Shown here one piece after another: positions 23,241 through 33,800 of a stretch of 35,676 nt of DNA. The translations under genes were made by a program, and so were the position numbers. The DNA is taken from NCBI GenBank assembly GCA_017424235.1, contig JAFPAQ010000218.1, positions 1 to 35,676 on the forward strand, given 5' to 3'. This stretch comes from Lachnospiraceae bacterium. GTDB taxonomy: Bacteria > Bacillota > Clostridia > Lachnospirales > Lachnospiraceae. Under the pieces are notes generated by a model. It did not search any database. It had not been told where the DNA came from and saw only the letters and a program-made list of their open reading frames with translations. The stretch's first letter is position 1, and every line of letters begins with the position of its first letter.

Positions 23241-25163
23241 TTATTTATTTTTGTGTACCACATTTTTTCGTGATTTTTTTATTGTATACATCATCTCATC
23301 TGCCCTGCTTATGTAATAATCTATGTCATATCCGGGATTTTTGGGATCTGTAATAATATATCCTATACTTGCCGATAATGTTGCAGGTAATTGATTGGTT
23401 TTATTGTAATCTGATATTTTATTTTCTATTTTTTCTTTTATTAATTCAGCTTCTTTGTCAGATTCACAAGTTCCCATCATCAAAAATTCATCTCCACCGT
23501 ATCTTATACAAAAACAGGTATCATTTAATCTTGAATCATTGATTATTTCAGAAAGCTTTTTTATTGCCATATCACCTGCATCATGACCATAGGTATCATT
23601 AAGTTTCTTGAGACAGTCCATATCTGCAAATAGGAAAAGCGTCTTTTTATTATTGCTAAAATTTTCCTTAAGCAATGGTTCACCAATACTTTTTAATGCA
23701 AATCTGTTATATATTCCTGTCATGGCATCCCTGACATACATATTGTTAAGCTTATGGTTAAGTTCACGAATGCGGTTATTTTGTTTAATATTTTCCAATG
23801 CACTATTTAAAACACTTACATAATAGAACATATCTCCATTATTTACGACAGTACTGTCATATTCAAATATGCAATATCCCATTGTATTGCCATTTAAATG
23901 CATTGGCATAATGGCAAATACATGATTATTATGGTCAGGGTCTTCGGATTTAGAACCAAAACCATAAGGTATAATCTGCTTTGTATCTACATATGTGCTC
24001 GGACTGTAATCACCACTTGTCTTTTCAAACAGAATCTGCATTCTTTCTGTATAACCATTTTCATTTGGTTTTAAATTATACGAAGGACTGTCTTCCTCAG
24101 CAAATTCATTTTCATTAGTAAGAATACAAAAATCTTCTACCTTCAATGTAAAAAGCTCACGGTATAAAGCACTTTTGAGTTCTTCCATGTTATGGCATAT
24201 CATCAGATTTTTCTGAAAATAATTTACCTTCCACCTTGAATGCATTATACTTCTGTTTTTATGTGAGCGTTCCCTTAAAATTTCTGCATAATCATCAAGA
24301 TTTGACATACATCCACAGCTTCCGTTTACACACAGCTTATGTTTTGTATAGGTCGCATGCGGATATTCTTTGCCATCTATTAAACCTAACAATTCTTCAA
24401 GACTGTTTTGTCCTAATTCAATAGTACTTCTGCCAACACTTGTTATTCCCGGAAAGTATTCTCTACCTAAACTGCTGTTATCAAATCCTGTAATAATAAG
24501 GTCATCAGGTACTTTGTAACCATGCTCTGTCAACATATCTGCATATCCAAGCGCAGTATCATCGTTTGCACATACAACTGCATCAGGAATCTCAATGCCG
24601 GATTCTTTGAAATAATGGTATGCTTTAATTCCACTGTCATAAGTAAAATAATAATCCTTCATGCGCTTTTCTTCAGGAATAATACCATGATTAGTCAAGG
24701 CATCAATAAAAGCTCTTTTACGCTCTTTATTTTCGGGATGTTCAGTTGGTCCACCAATGTAATTCAAGGTTTTGCATCCATGTTTTTCTATGAGATGTTC
24801 TACAAGCTCATACATTGCCTTGTAATTATCAGTTCCAACAAAATGGAGCTCTTCTATATCCTGCTCAATGCTTATGCATGGAATTTCATTTTTTATTATC
24901 TTTTCAATAATATGATTAAGTCTGTTTAGTGAATGTGCATTATTTGACAGAATCAGTACACCATCAAACAACTCAATTTGTGGAAGGTCAAATATATTGT
25001 ATTCACATTCATTAAATTTTTCATCACCCTCAAATCCACCATAGTTGTTAAAAATATATACGTCTGTATTTGTTTCATCTGCCTTTTGCTTTATTCCTGA
25101 AAGAACTCTGCCTACATGTTCATCATTCCATGTGGTGGAAAATACTATAATTCTTCTCTTCAT
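23241..25163 (-). CDS. Cytoplasmic LacI-type sugar-binding domain fused to GGDEF diguanylate cyclase
   Basis: 640-aa soluble protein without signal peptide or membrane helix. Residues about 4-285 form a periplasmic-binding-protein/LacI effector fold (GVLILSNNAH, YIGGPTEHPENKERKRAFIDAL, AVVCANDDTALGYADMLTEHG, ITGFDNSSLGREYFP) but no helix-turn-helix precedes it. A Cys-rich turn (CVNGSCGC) links to a GAF-like region (about 310-460). The GGDEF domain (about 468-633) has an intact RYGGDEF; an RLND upstream is two residues too far to be the usual inhibitory RxxD. It should make c-di-GMP according to a cytoplasmic sugar, plausibly a xylo-oligosaccharide given the adjoining GH8. ATG 25163 is preferred: AAGGGG lies 8 nt upstream. 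Confidence 0.88.
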   Translation of the reverse strand: MKRRIIVFSTTWNDEHVGRVLSGIKQKADETNTDVYIFNNYGGFEGDEKFNECEYNIFDLPQIELFDGVLILSNNAHSLNRLNHIIEKIIKNEIPCISIEQDIEELHFVGTDNYKAMYELVEHLIEKHGCKTLNYIGGPTEHPENKERKRAFIDALTNHGIIPEEKRMKDYYFTYDSGIKAYHYFKESGIEIPDAVVCANDDTALGYADMLTEHGYKVPDDLIITGFDNSSLGREYFPGITSVGRSTIELGQNSLEELLGLIDGKEYPHATYTKHKLCVNGSCGCMSNLDDYAEILRERSHKNRSIMHSRWKVNYFQKNLMICHNMEELKSALYRELFTLKVEDFCILTNENEFAEEDSPSYNLKPNENGYTERMQILFEKTSGDYSPSTYVDTKQIIPYGFGSKSEDPDHNNHVFAIMPMHLNGNTMGYCIFEYDSTVVNNGDMFYYVSVLNSALENIKQNNRIRELNHKLNNMYVRDAMTGIYNRFALKSIGEPLLKENFSNNKKTLFLFADMDCLKKLNDTYGHDAGDMAIKKLSEIINDSRLNDTCFCIRYGGDEFLMMGTCESDKEAELIKEKIENKISDYNKTNQLPATLSASIGYIITDPKNPGYDIDYYISRADEMMYTIKKSRKNVVHKNK

Positions 25164-25169
25164 ACACAT

Positions 25170-26536
<1,367 letters not shown>

Positions 26537-26576
26537 TATGTATCTGTTCAGAGTCGGGCAGATTTATCTATAATAT

Positions 26577-26613
26577 AAAGAAAAGGATATCGATATATGA
26601 TATCCTTTTCTTT
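26577..26613. terminator. Bidirectional terminator between esterase and GH43
   Basis: 15-bp perfect stem AAAGAAAAGGATATC / GATATCCTTTTCTTT with loop GATATAT lies between two convergent genes. Confidence 0.85.
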
Positions 26614-26628
26614 ACATAAAGTTTAATA

Positions 26629-28167
26629 TTAATTTTCGTATCTGAAATCTGAAAATTTTGCTATTCCCCCCATTTCTTTAGTTGCATAGGAAACAAGACC
26701 TATTCTGCAGCCACAAAAATGCTTTAAGCTGAATGAAAGCTTCTTTGTAATACCAAGCTTATGCCACTCTCTGTCAGAAGCAGTTTTATAATAAAAGCAG
26801 GCTTCATCTGTCATATTCTCAAAGTCAGCTGATATTTTAAAATTAACTTTTGTATCAGTTATCTCAATTGATTCATGTACCTGTTCATAGGCATCATTAT
26901 CTTTATCAATGTTTTCAAGCATTACTAAGCTATATTTATTATCTTCTTTTTTCAACGCAATAAATCCATAACTGTATTGAAGAATACATAATCCGGCATA
27001 ATCTCCATTTTTCAGATTAGAAGCATCTACTGTAACCTCAGCACAACATTTAGGATAAGTCATTCTCTGTGTTATAATGTTTCTTGCCAAGGTAAGTCGG
27101 TTACATATTTTCTGATTTTTTACTATCCATTCTCCATTACAGGTATCAAGCTCAAATGAACCGGTATCAGGCTCATGATTAAACTGCCACATACTCTTTA
27201 ATCCAAAGCTGTCATAAGCCTTTTTGTTATTATCAATATCTTCCTGTTTATATTTAAAATTATCACTTCCAATTAAAGGGATTAAATCTTTTGAATTATC
27301 CGGTGTACTTTCGATTCTAAAACCTTTTGGCATAGCCATATTGTTGCCAAATACCGGAAAATCATTTTCCCATGTGACAGGTACTATTATTGGAATACGT
27401 CCAACAGCACCACTGTCCTGAAACATAACTGAATACCATTTGCCATCAGGTGTGTCTACTATTCCGCCCTGGGCTATACCCTGTCCACAGTATCCCATAT
27501 CATCATTAAATACGTCTTTTCCAATAAATTCTCCATCGATAGATTTTGACATAAAGCAAGCCTCAACACGTCTCCATTTGTCAGCAAGTGAATGTATGAA
27601 AAATACATAATAATTTCCATTTATTTTGTAAAAATGAGCACCCTCATATCCAAGCATAGGATTATCTTTATCACTGACTATCAGACGATTTATTCCACCT
27701 TCTTTTGGGGCGGTTAAATCACTGTTCAATTCTGTCAGATAAATATTCTTATTACCATAAACAATATAAACTCTGTCATCATCATCAAACAATAAGGAAC
27801 AGTCATGATAAAAACCCTCAATTGTACTCTTTTTCCACGTACCATATATATCGGATGCAGTATAAAGATAGGTTTTGTGTGTATCATTGGCAACAAAACA
27901 GATATAAAATAACCCCTTATGATATCTTAAGGAAGCTGCCCACATTCCTTTTCCATATATACCTTCATCATCGGTAAGAGTCTGCCCTTTTGTACTGTCC
28001 AATTTGTCATATACATAGGTGGCATGCTCCCAGTTTACAAGATCATTTGATCTTAATATCTCGCAGCCAGGCATAAAATGCATGGTTGTACTTACCATAT
28101 AATAAGTGTTATCTACCCTGATTATATCCGGATCAGGATAATCTAAGTTAATCATTTGATTAATCAT
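26629..28167 (-). CDS. GH43 beta-xylosidase / alpha-L-arabinofuranosidase
   Basis: 512-aa cytoplasmic glycosidase. The N-terminal five-bladed propeller (about 1-300) shows the GH43 triad: D12 in DYPDPDIIR (base), D122 in YHDCSLLFD (pKa modulator) and E175 in GYEGAHFYKINGNYY (acid). The C-terminal about 190 residues form a beta-sandwich accessory domain (DTGSFELDTCNG...; YAGLCILQYSYGFIALKK; GCRIGLVSY) typical of two-domain GH43 enzymes acting on xylo-oligosaccharides and arabinosyl side chains. ATG 28167 is chosen because GGAGG lies 5 nt before it; an upstream ATG overlaps that site. No signal peptide, so substrates must be imported. It forms a xylan-degradation set with the GH8 and the esterase. 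Confidence 0.9.
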   Translation of the reverse strand: MINQMINLDYPDPDIIRVDNTYYMVSTTMHFMPGCEILRSNDLVNWEHATYVYDKLDSTKGQTLTDDEGIYGKGMWAASLRYHKGLFYICFVANDTHKTYLYTASDIYGTWKKSTIEGFYHDCSLLFDDDDRVYIVYGNKNIYLTELNSDLTAPKEGGINRLIVSDKDNPMLGYEGAHFYKINGNYYVFFIHSLADKWRRVEACFMSKSIDGEFIGKDVFNDDMGYCGQGIAQGGIVDTPDGKWYSVMFQDSGAVGRIPIIVPVTWENDFPVFGNNMAMPKGFRIESTPDNSKDLIPLIGSDNFKYKQEDIDNNKKAYDSFGLKSMWQFNHEPDTGSFELDTCNGEWIVKNQKICNRLTLARNIITQRMTYPKCCAEVTVDASNLKNGDYAGLCILQYSYGFIALKKEDNKYSLVMLENIDKDNDAYEQVHESIEITDTKVNFKISADFENMTDEACFYYKTASDREWHKLGITKKLSFSLKHFCGCRIGLVSYATKEMGGIAKFSDFRYEN

Positions 28168-28205
28168 AAAAACCTCCATTGAAGAAAAAATTCCGAAAAT
28201 GCCTA

Positions 28206-28237
28206 AAATGAGTAGAAGAATTTTCTTCTACTCATTT
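28206..28237 (-). terminator. Stem-loop terminator downstream of the flavin oxidoreductase gene
   Basis: Near-perfect stem AAATGAGTAGAAGA / TCTTCTACTCATTT located between the flavoprotein stop and the GH43 start, followed on the minus strand by T-rich sequence. It probably ends the flavoprotein transcript before GH43. Confidence 0.65.
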
Positions 28238-28325
28238 ATCTGTTTTTTCTATTATAAAATTGTTTCAGTAAAACTTCTAATCAATTACTGCCCTATATTC
28301 TCCAATGATTGCTATGTATTGACTG

Positions 28326-29384
28326 CTAAAATGCCATAAGCTCCTCCATAACCTGCTTAACAGTTGATATCTGTGTGATTCTTCCGGTATTAGAACCGCA
28401 AAATACCAGACCATTATCAATATCACCTTTTACGGCCTTAATAAGAGCATCAGTTATACAGTAAGGTATTTCTGCCGGCTTACATTTTGCAAGACAGCCA
28501 TAACATTTTTCTACTTTACATGCTGACTGTTCAACTTTTTCAATAAATTTATTTCGAAGAGCACGTCCGGGCATTCCTACAGGACTCTTTATTATCTGTA
28601 TATTTTCTTTTGTTGCATCGATGTATGCCTGTTTGTATCTTATATCAGCATCACATTCCCGGGTTGCAACGAAACGGCTTGCAACCTGTACTCCATCAGC
28701 ACCAAGCTCTAATGCATGTTTTACATCCTTGCTGTCAAAAATGCCACCGGCAACAATTACAGGTATATGCTTATCATACTTTTTCTCCTGCGCACGCACT
28801 CTTTTTATTATCTTTACTATTTCATCATCAAAGTTTTCTTCATCAGACAGAAATTTTGCTACCTGATCGGCACTAAAACCAAGATGACCGCCTGCTTTAG
28901 GTCCTTCAATAACTACAAAGTCAGCAGTTTTATTATACTTTTTTTCCCACATTTTAAATAATATAGAGACTGCTTTTTCAGAAGAAACAATTGGTGCAAA
29001 CTTTGAATCAGTACCTTCAACAAGTTCAGGAAGATCAGTAGGCAGACCTGCACCACATATTATTACATCAGCACCTGCTTTTGCAGCTGTACGAACATGC
29101 TCAGCATAATCCTTTAATGCAGTCATAACATTAACTCCGACAAGTCCTCCATTTGCCTGCTCTAATGCTTTCTTAACATGCTTTTCTATTGCTCTTTTAT
29201 TTGCTTCTTTTGTATTAGTTTTAAAGTCAGGCTCATCATATCCGATCTGGGCTGTTGAAATAATTCCAATACCACCATTTGCAGCTACTGCTCCTGCAAG
29301 ACTGCTAAGGCTTACGCCTACTCCCATTCCACCCTGTATAACAGGTACTTTTGCTATCTTATCTCCAATATGTAATTCCTTCAT
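28326..29384 (-). CDS. NAD(P)H-dependent flavin oxidoreductase (nitronate monooxygenase/FabK family)
   Basis: 352-aa TIM-barrel FMN protein. Family marks are VPVIQGGMGVGVSLSSLAGAVAANGG at the start (split here by the first barrel strand), the catalytic-type His in GPKAGGHLGF, and phosphate-binding VIVAGGIFDSKDVKHALELGADGVQVASRF. The C-terminal region adds a Cys cluster (CKVEKCYGCLAKC, later CITDAL) seen in clostridial members and possibly metal-binding. The family includes nitronate monooxygenases and FabK enoyl-ACP reductases. No fatty-acid genes adjoin it, so the FabK role is less likely. It has its own promoter and is flanked by terminator-like stems. Confidence 0.85.
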   Translation of the reverse strand: MKELHIGDKIAKVPVIQGGMGVGVSLSSLAGAVAANGGIGIISTAQIGYDEPDFKTNTKEANKRAIEKHVKKALEQANGGLVGVNVMTALKDYAEHVRTAAKAGADVIICGAGLPTDLPELVEGTDSKFAPIVSSEKAVSILFKMWEKKYNKTADFVVIEGPKAGGHLGFSADQVAKFLSDEENFDDEIVKIIKRVRAQEKKYDKHIPVIVAGGIFDSKDVKHALELGADGVQVASRFVATRECDADIRYKQAYIDATKENIQIIKSPVGMPGRALRNKFIEKVEQSACKVEKCYGCLAKCKPAEIPYCITDALIKAVKGDIDNGLVFCGSNTGRITQISTVKQVMEELMAF

Positions 29385-29490
29385 TTTATAATAACCATAC
29401 CTTTCTCATGACCTGTATGCCTTGTGATTTAACAACATGGCATTCCCCTCTTCATCATATAAATATGCTATACCATATATATCTGTATAA

Positions 29491-29519
29491 TTTATAACAT
29501 TATAAAGTGTATTTGTCAA
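29491..29519 (-). promoter_or_regulatory. Promoter of the flavin oxidoreductase gene
   Basis: On the minus strand TTGACA (29514-29519), 17-nt spacer, TATAAA (29491-29496). The leader of about 100 nt includes ATGCC...GGCAT pairing. Confidence 0.7.
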
Positions 29520-29520
29520 T

Positions 29521-29547
29521 AAGATGTAGTATTCGATACTACATCTT
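29521..29547 (-). terminator. Stem-loop after the JetD gene
   Basis: 12-bp stem AAGATGTAGTAT-TCG-ATACTACATCTT, 36 nt beyond the JetD stop and touching the next -35 box. The following T-run is short, so termination is plausible but not certain. Confidence 0.55.
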
Positions 29548-29583
29548 AAACAATATGGTTATTTATGAGAATTATATGCTGCT

Positions 29584-30852
29584 TTATAACAAAAAATCTA
29601 TATTTTCCTGATATCCTGCCATTCCATATTTTTGAATTGCATTTGCAGCCGGTATTAAATTTTTATCTGTTATTTTATTTAATATTTTCATTCTTTTTTT
29701 GGAAATTGTTTTATTTGATTTACACTTGTAATAATCGTCCTGCGTCATATGCCAGTATATGAATTTACCATCATAAAATTGTGAGAGCTTTTGTGCTATT
29801 AATATTCCCTCAGGGTCAAAATCACCTGAATAATATATGGAAATTCCCGATTTTGCAAGTAATTCAAGTACAATAAGTCCTGCAAGTCTTGGCTGACCAT
29901 TCATGCACATGCATGATTTTTCTTTGCATATCATAGCAAATACTGAAGGATTTTCAACAATGTAGATTGTATTATCAATACATTCTATCCTATCTAAATC
30001 CGCTATTACATTTAATGGCAATTGTACAATATTTTTTTCTTTATAAAAGCCCTCTATTCCTTGATGTATATTTCCATCTGTCTTAATGCCATGAACATTG
30101 TACAGCATTGTATAATTTGAAATATCATCTATCATTATTCCTGCAAGAAGGTAACTTTTCTTTCTCCTATATGCAGGAAATATTTCTGAAGCTTCAATAT
30201 TTATATGTCTATACTTCAAATCAATTTGTATTACACGATAGAGAATATTTCCTTTTGTTGTGCCCTGGTCAAATGCATGAGGATTTCCTGTCAACCTGGT
30301 TGCAAATACTGCAAGATACATCTTATCCTTATTCAGATATGGCAAAGCATTGTATATTTCTGCACAAAGCCATAACATGTGTTTCCATGCAATGAGATCC
30401 TCCGATAAATTTTTTACAATATTCTCAAATTCTTCAAGAAATCGTACAGCAGGAGTTTCCTTAAAATCATCATAAAAATCAAATTCTATTGATTTTATAT
30501 TATTTTCTTTTAGTGTCCTGGATTCTGATTTTGCAATTAAGGGTGTATCAAAATACTCTGTTAAAATTTCATATGGTGTTATATTGGCATATTTGCTATT
30601 TGCAAGAGCCTTTACAAATTTTTCAGCGGAAATTGTAACACTTTTTTTACCGTGATAGTTTAACCCAAAGAAACCTTCAAGTTCGTCTATATCTTCAAAT
30701 GACAGGTTATTTAATACTACCTTTCCTGAAAAGTGACCATACGATTCATATTTGTTTCGAAATCCTGTAAACAGTCTTTTCCAAATACCTCCCTGCTTAA
30801 AAAAATCAAGACAATCCTGCTTTTGCTGCTCATGATTTTGACATCTGCTCAA
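29584..30852 (-). CDS. jetD: Wadjet nuclease subunit JetD-like (DUF2399/TIGR02679 family)
   Basis: 422-aa protein of the DUF2399 family, the TOPRIM-like nuclease of SMC-based anti-plasmid (Wadjet) systems. The TOPRIM signature is intact: E300 in YIVENPSVFAM and the acidic cluster D344-x-D346-x-E348 in YYSGDFDPEGILIAQKL. JetD cuts plasmid DNA once the SMC motor has extruded a small circle. Translation begins at TTG 30852, with GAGGAA about 9 nt upstream. The first 23 nt overlap the 3' end of the SMC gene in another frame, so the two are translationally coupled. It is last in the operon and followed by a stem-loop. The assignment comes from motifs plus the neighbouring SMC gene. Confidence 0.87.
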   Translation of the reverse strand: MSRCQNHEQQKQDCLDFFKQGGIWKRLFTGFRNKYESYGHFSGKVVLNNLSFEDIDELEGFFGLNYHGKKSVTISAEKFVKALANSKYANITPYEILTEYFDTPLIAKSESRTLKENNIKSIEFDFYDDFKETPAVRFLEEFENIVKNLSEDLIAWKHMLWLCAEIYNALPYLNKDKMYLAVFATRLTGNPHAFDQGTTKGNILYRVIQIDLKYRHINIEASEIFPAYRRKKSYLLAGIMIDDISNYTMLYNVHGIKTDGNIHQGIEGFYKEKNIVQLPLNVIADLDRIECIDNTIYIVENPSVFAMICKEKSCMCMNGQPRLAGLIVLELLAKSGISIYYSGDFDPEGILIAQKLSQFYDGKFIYWHMTQDDYYKCKSNKTISKKRMKILNKITDKNLIPAANAIQKYGMAGYQENIDFLL

Positions 30853-33800
30853 TTTCCATTCCTCTTTGTTCTACGTTTTCTTCATCCTCTAAAAGCTCCT
30901 TACTGTGACCATTCCACAAATATGGCATCACTGTAACAAACTTTGCATTTTCAGGACGAATAAGCTGGTAAATAGCTAATGCATCCAATGTATCACAATC
31001 CCCCCATAATACCTGCGAATTGATAATAAAATCAAATTCAAATTGTGTCATAAGTCTGAACATATCTCTTATATTTCTGTTATCAACACCGGCAAATGCT
31101 TCGTCCAACGATATAAGTCTTGGTGCATCCTCTCTACCACCCTGATATTTTGCCACTACTGCTGAAAATAAAGGTACATACATAGACATGGCTTTTTCAC
31201 CGCCACTAAATGTTCCAAATACACTATTTGTCAATTCTTTCTGGCGTTCACCGGTTTTTTGTGAAAATAACTGAAATTCAAACCATTTTCTGTAATCGAG
31301 TGTTTCCTTCATAATTTGATAAAAGGATATCATACCGGCACTATCGCGTGCGTTTCGCCTTGCCTCGTCTACCTTTGACCGGAAATGAGAAGATAACCTT
31401 GCAGCTTCTTCTTCTCCCATAAGTCTATAATCCTTCTTTAACAATTCCACCAATTCCTGAGTATCAAGCTGATCCTCTTTCTCAGCGGTTTTGCTTCTCC
31501 ACCTGAGATTTAATTTTAGTCCGCTTGATGTATCCATACCATTCATAAGGCTGTTCATTTTCTGAACCCACATATTTGATGCGTTAATTTTTCCTCTTAT
31601 CTTACGGCTTACCGTATTGGCAAGAATATCTTCAAAAAGCTCTCTGTCTCCAACTTTTATAAGATTTTCCAGTTCAATGATATCCTGCTCAAGATGCTTC
31701 ATAAGACTTGAAAAGGATACCTTGACACCCTGATATCTTGCGCTGATATCAAGACGTCTTGAACTATATCCATGTACAATTTCATTATTATCAGTTTCTC
31801 CAAATAATTCATTTTGTGTAAGCTGATAATCAGCCAAAAAGCCCTTATTTTCAAAATATACCTGATTGAGATTTCTTACTATTGTATCTTTGTCTGTATT
31901 TTTTACATCTGTTATCAGATAGTCGTACATATTTTGCGGCTCATCATTTAGCTCTTGTGGCTTTTCTACATATTCCAGGTTCTTTTCCTGTTCATAGCAC
32001 CTTAAATAAAAATCTGATTCAGCACTATATTTTTCTATACTCGTTTTATTCAGTGCCATTTTTGAATCAATATTTTTAGATTCATCTTCCATCTGAGTTT
32101 TTGAAGTCACACATTTTTCAAGTCTTTCAGGATAAGAATTTAGCCATTCAATGCATTTAACAAGTCTTTCCCTGATAGCTTCATAATCTGTCAATGCAAG
32201 CTGTTCAAGTATGGATTCCTTTTCTTCAGTCTTTCTTCTGACTTGCTTTTCATTCTCTCTGATATCATATCTAATCTGCTCCATATCAATATCAAGGTCT
32301 TCCAGATGCTCTTTGCGCTCCTTTAAATATCCGGCACTTCGAATAAATAATTCATGACAGGATTTTAGCTTAACAAGATTCTTATCATAATCTTCTGAAG
32401 CACTTTTTGCATTTTTAAAAACTTCATAAGAGCAGTTCAAATATAATCGTTCTGAAATTTTTATGGCATTTTTCTTTTTCTCTTTTAGTTCTTCCATAAA
32501 AGAAGTAATTTGCTCATTGAGTTTAATATTTTCAGAATTTAACAACTCATGTTTTCTTTCCTGTTCTAAGAGTAGTTTCAAAGCCTCTCGCATGTCTATG
32601 TCATTTGGAAGTGTGTCATATTCGTCTTTTAAAATATCCTTTTTCTTTAACAATTGTTCGCTTTCATATTCTGCATGTGCAATTTTTTCTTCAATTTCCG
32701 TAATCAGCTTCTTACATTCTTCTATTTTTGCAAGGCGATTACGTTCTCTGGCTTTTGTACCTATAAATCCAGCCTTATATTCGCCTGTAATTGTTCCTGT
32801 AAGAACTCCCATCTGATACGAACCATTGGCAGATATTGATATATTCCCGTCTCCATTATAGGATATATTGCTTAAAATACTTGTCAGTCTGTGATTTGAA
32901 AAGATATCGTTAACTTCTTCATTAAACTCTAAAATATCCAGCAAACTCTTTTCAGCTGATGATTTTCCTGCAAAAAGATAGTGATCCTCACATCCCTTTA
33001 CCAGTTCAATTACCTGATTTTTGTACTGTTCATCAACTACTATCGCATCAAGAATTCCCATCTTAAGAAGTGCCTCCTCAAGATGGTTACATGTGTTTTC
33101 ATCCAAATCTGTTCCAAATTCAATTAATTTGTAAAATTCCTGATATGGAATCCCTGCATCATCTAATCTGTTACGATTCTTTATCACAGCATCCGATCTG
33201 TAAGGCTGGGGTTCTTTTTTATTCTCCCACTCATCTAATTCTGATTTCATTTTTGCAAGATCTTCTTTAGCACAATCAATATCTATTAGCTTTGCATTTA
33301 TAAGAGTTTCAAGCTGGGATTTCTTCTCAATCCACTTATCTGCTACTTTTTGACGAACTATTGCAAAATCAGATTTACTGTCATAATTATCTGCAAATGT
33401 ACTTAATTCTGTAAGCAGATTTTTTTCAAGCTTCAATTCAATATTTTTTTCATTCCATTTATACAAAGCTTCCTTCCACTCATTTTCTACCTGAACAAGC
33501 AAAGCTTCAAGCTCTGAGATTTTTCTTTGTATAGAATCCAATTCACGTATCTTCTGGTCTCTTTTTTGAATGAGTTCATTCTTTTGTATATCCAGTATGT
33601 GCAATTCTCCCAACAGTTTTTCTCCGTCACATATATCGGTATATGTTTTTTCAAACTGCTGTCTATGAAGTTCAAAATTGTAACTGCTTTCTATATTTTC
33701 ACAGAGTTCATCTTTCATAAAAGGAAATTCCTGAAATGCCATCTGTTCGGCATCATCCTGCATATCACAGAGTACAGCTTCAATTTCTTTCTCTTTTTCG

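Noticed and set aside
24522-24929. 135-codon plus-strand frame inside the sugar-binding GGDEF gene
   Set aside because: Antisense shadow of the LacI-fold domain, with no start signals.
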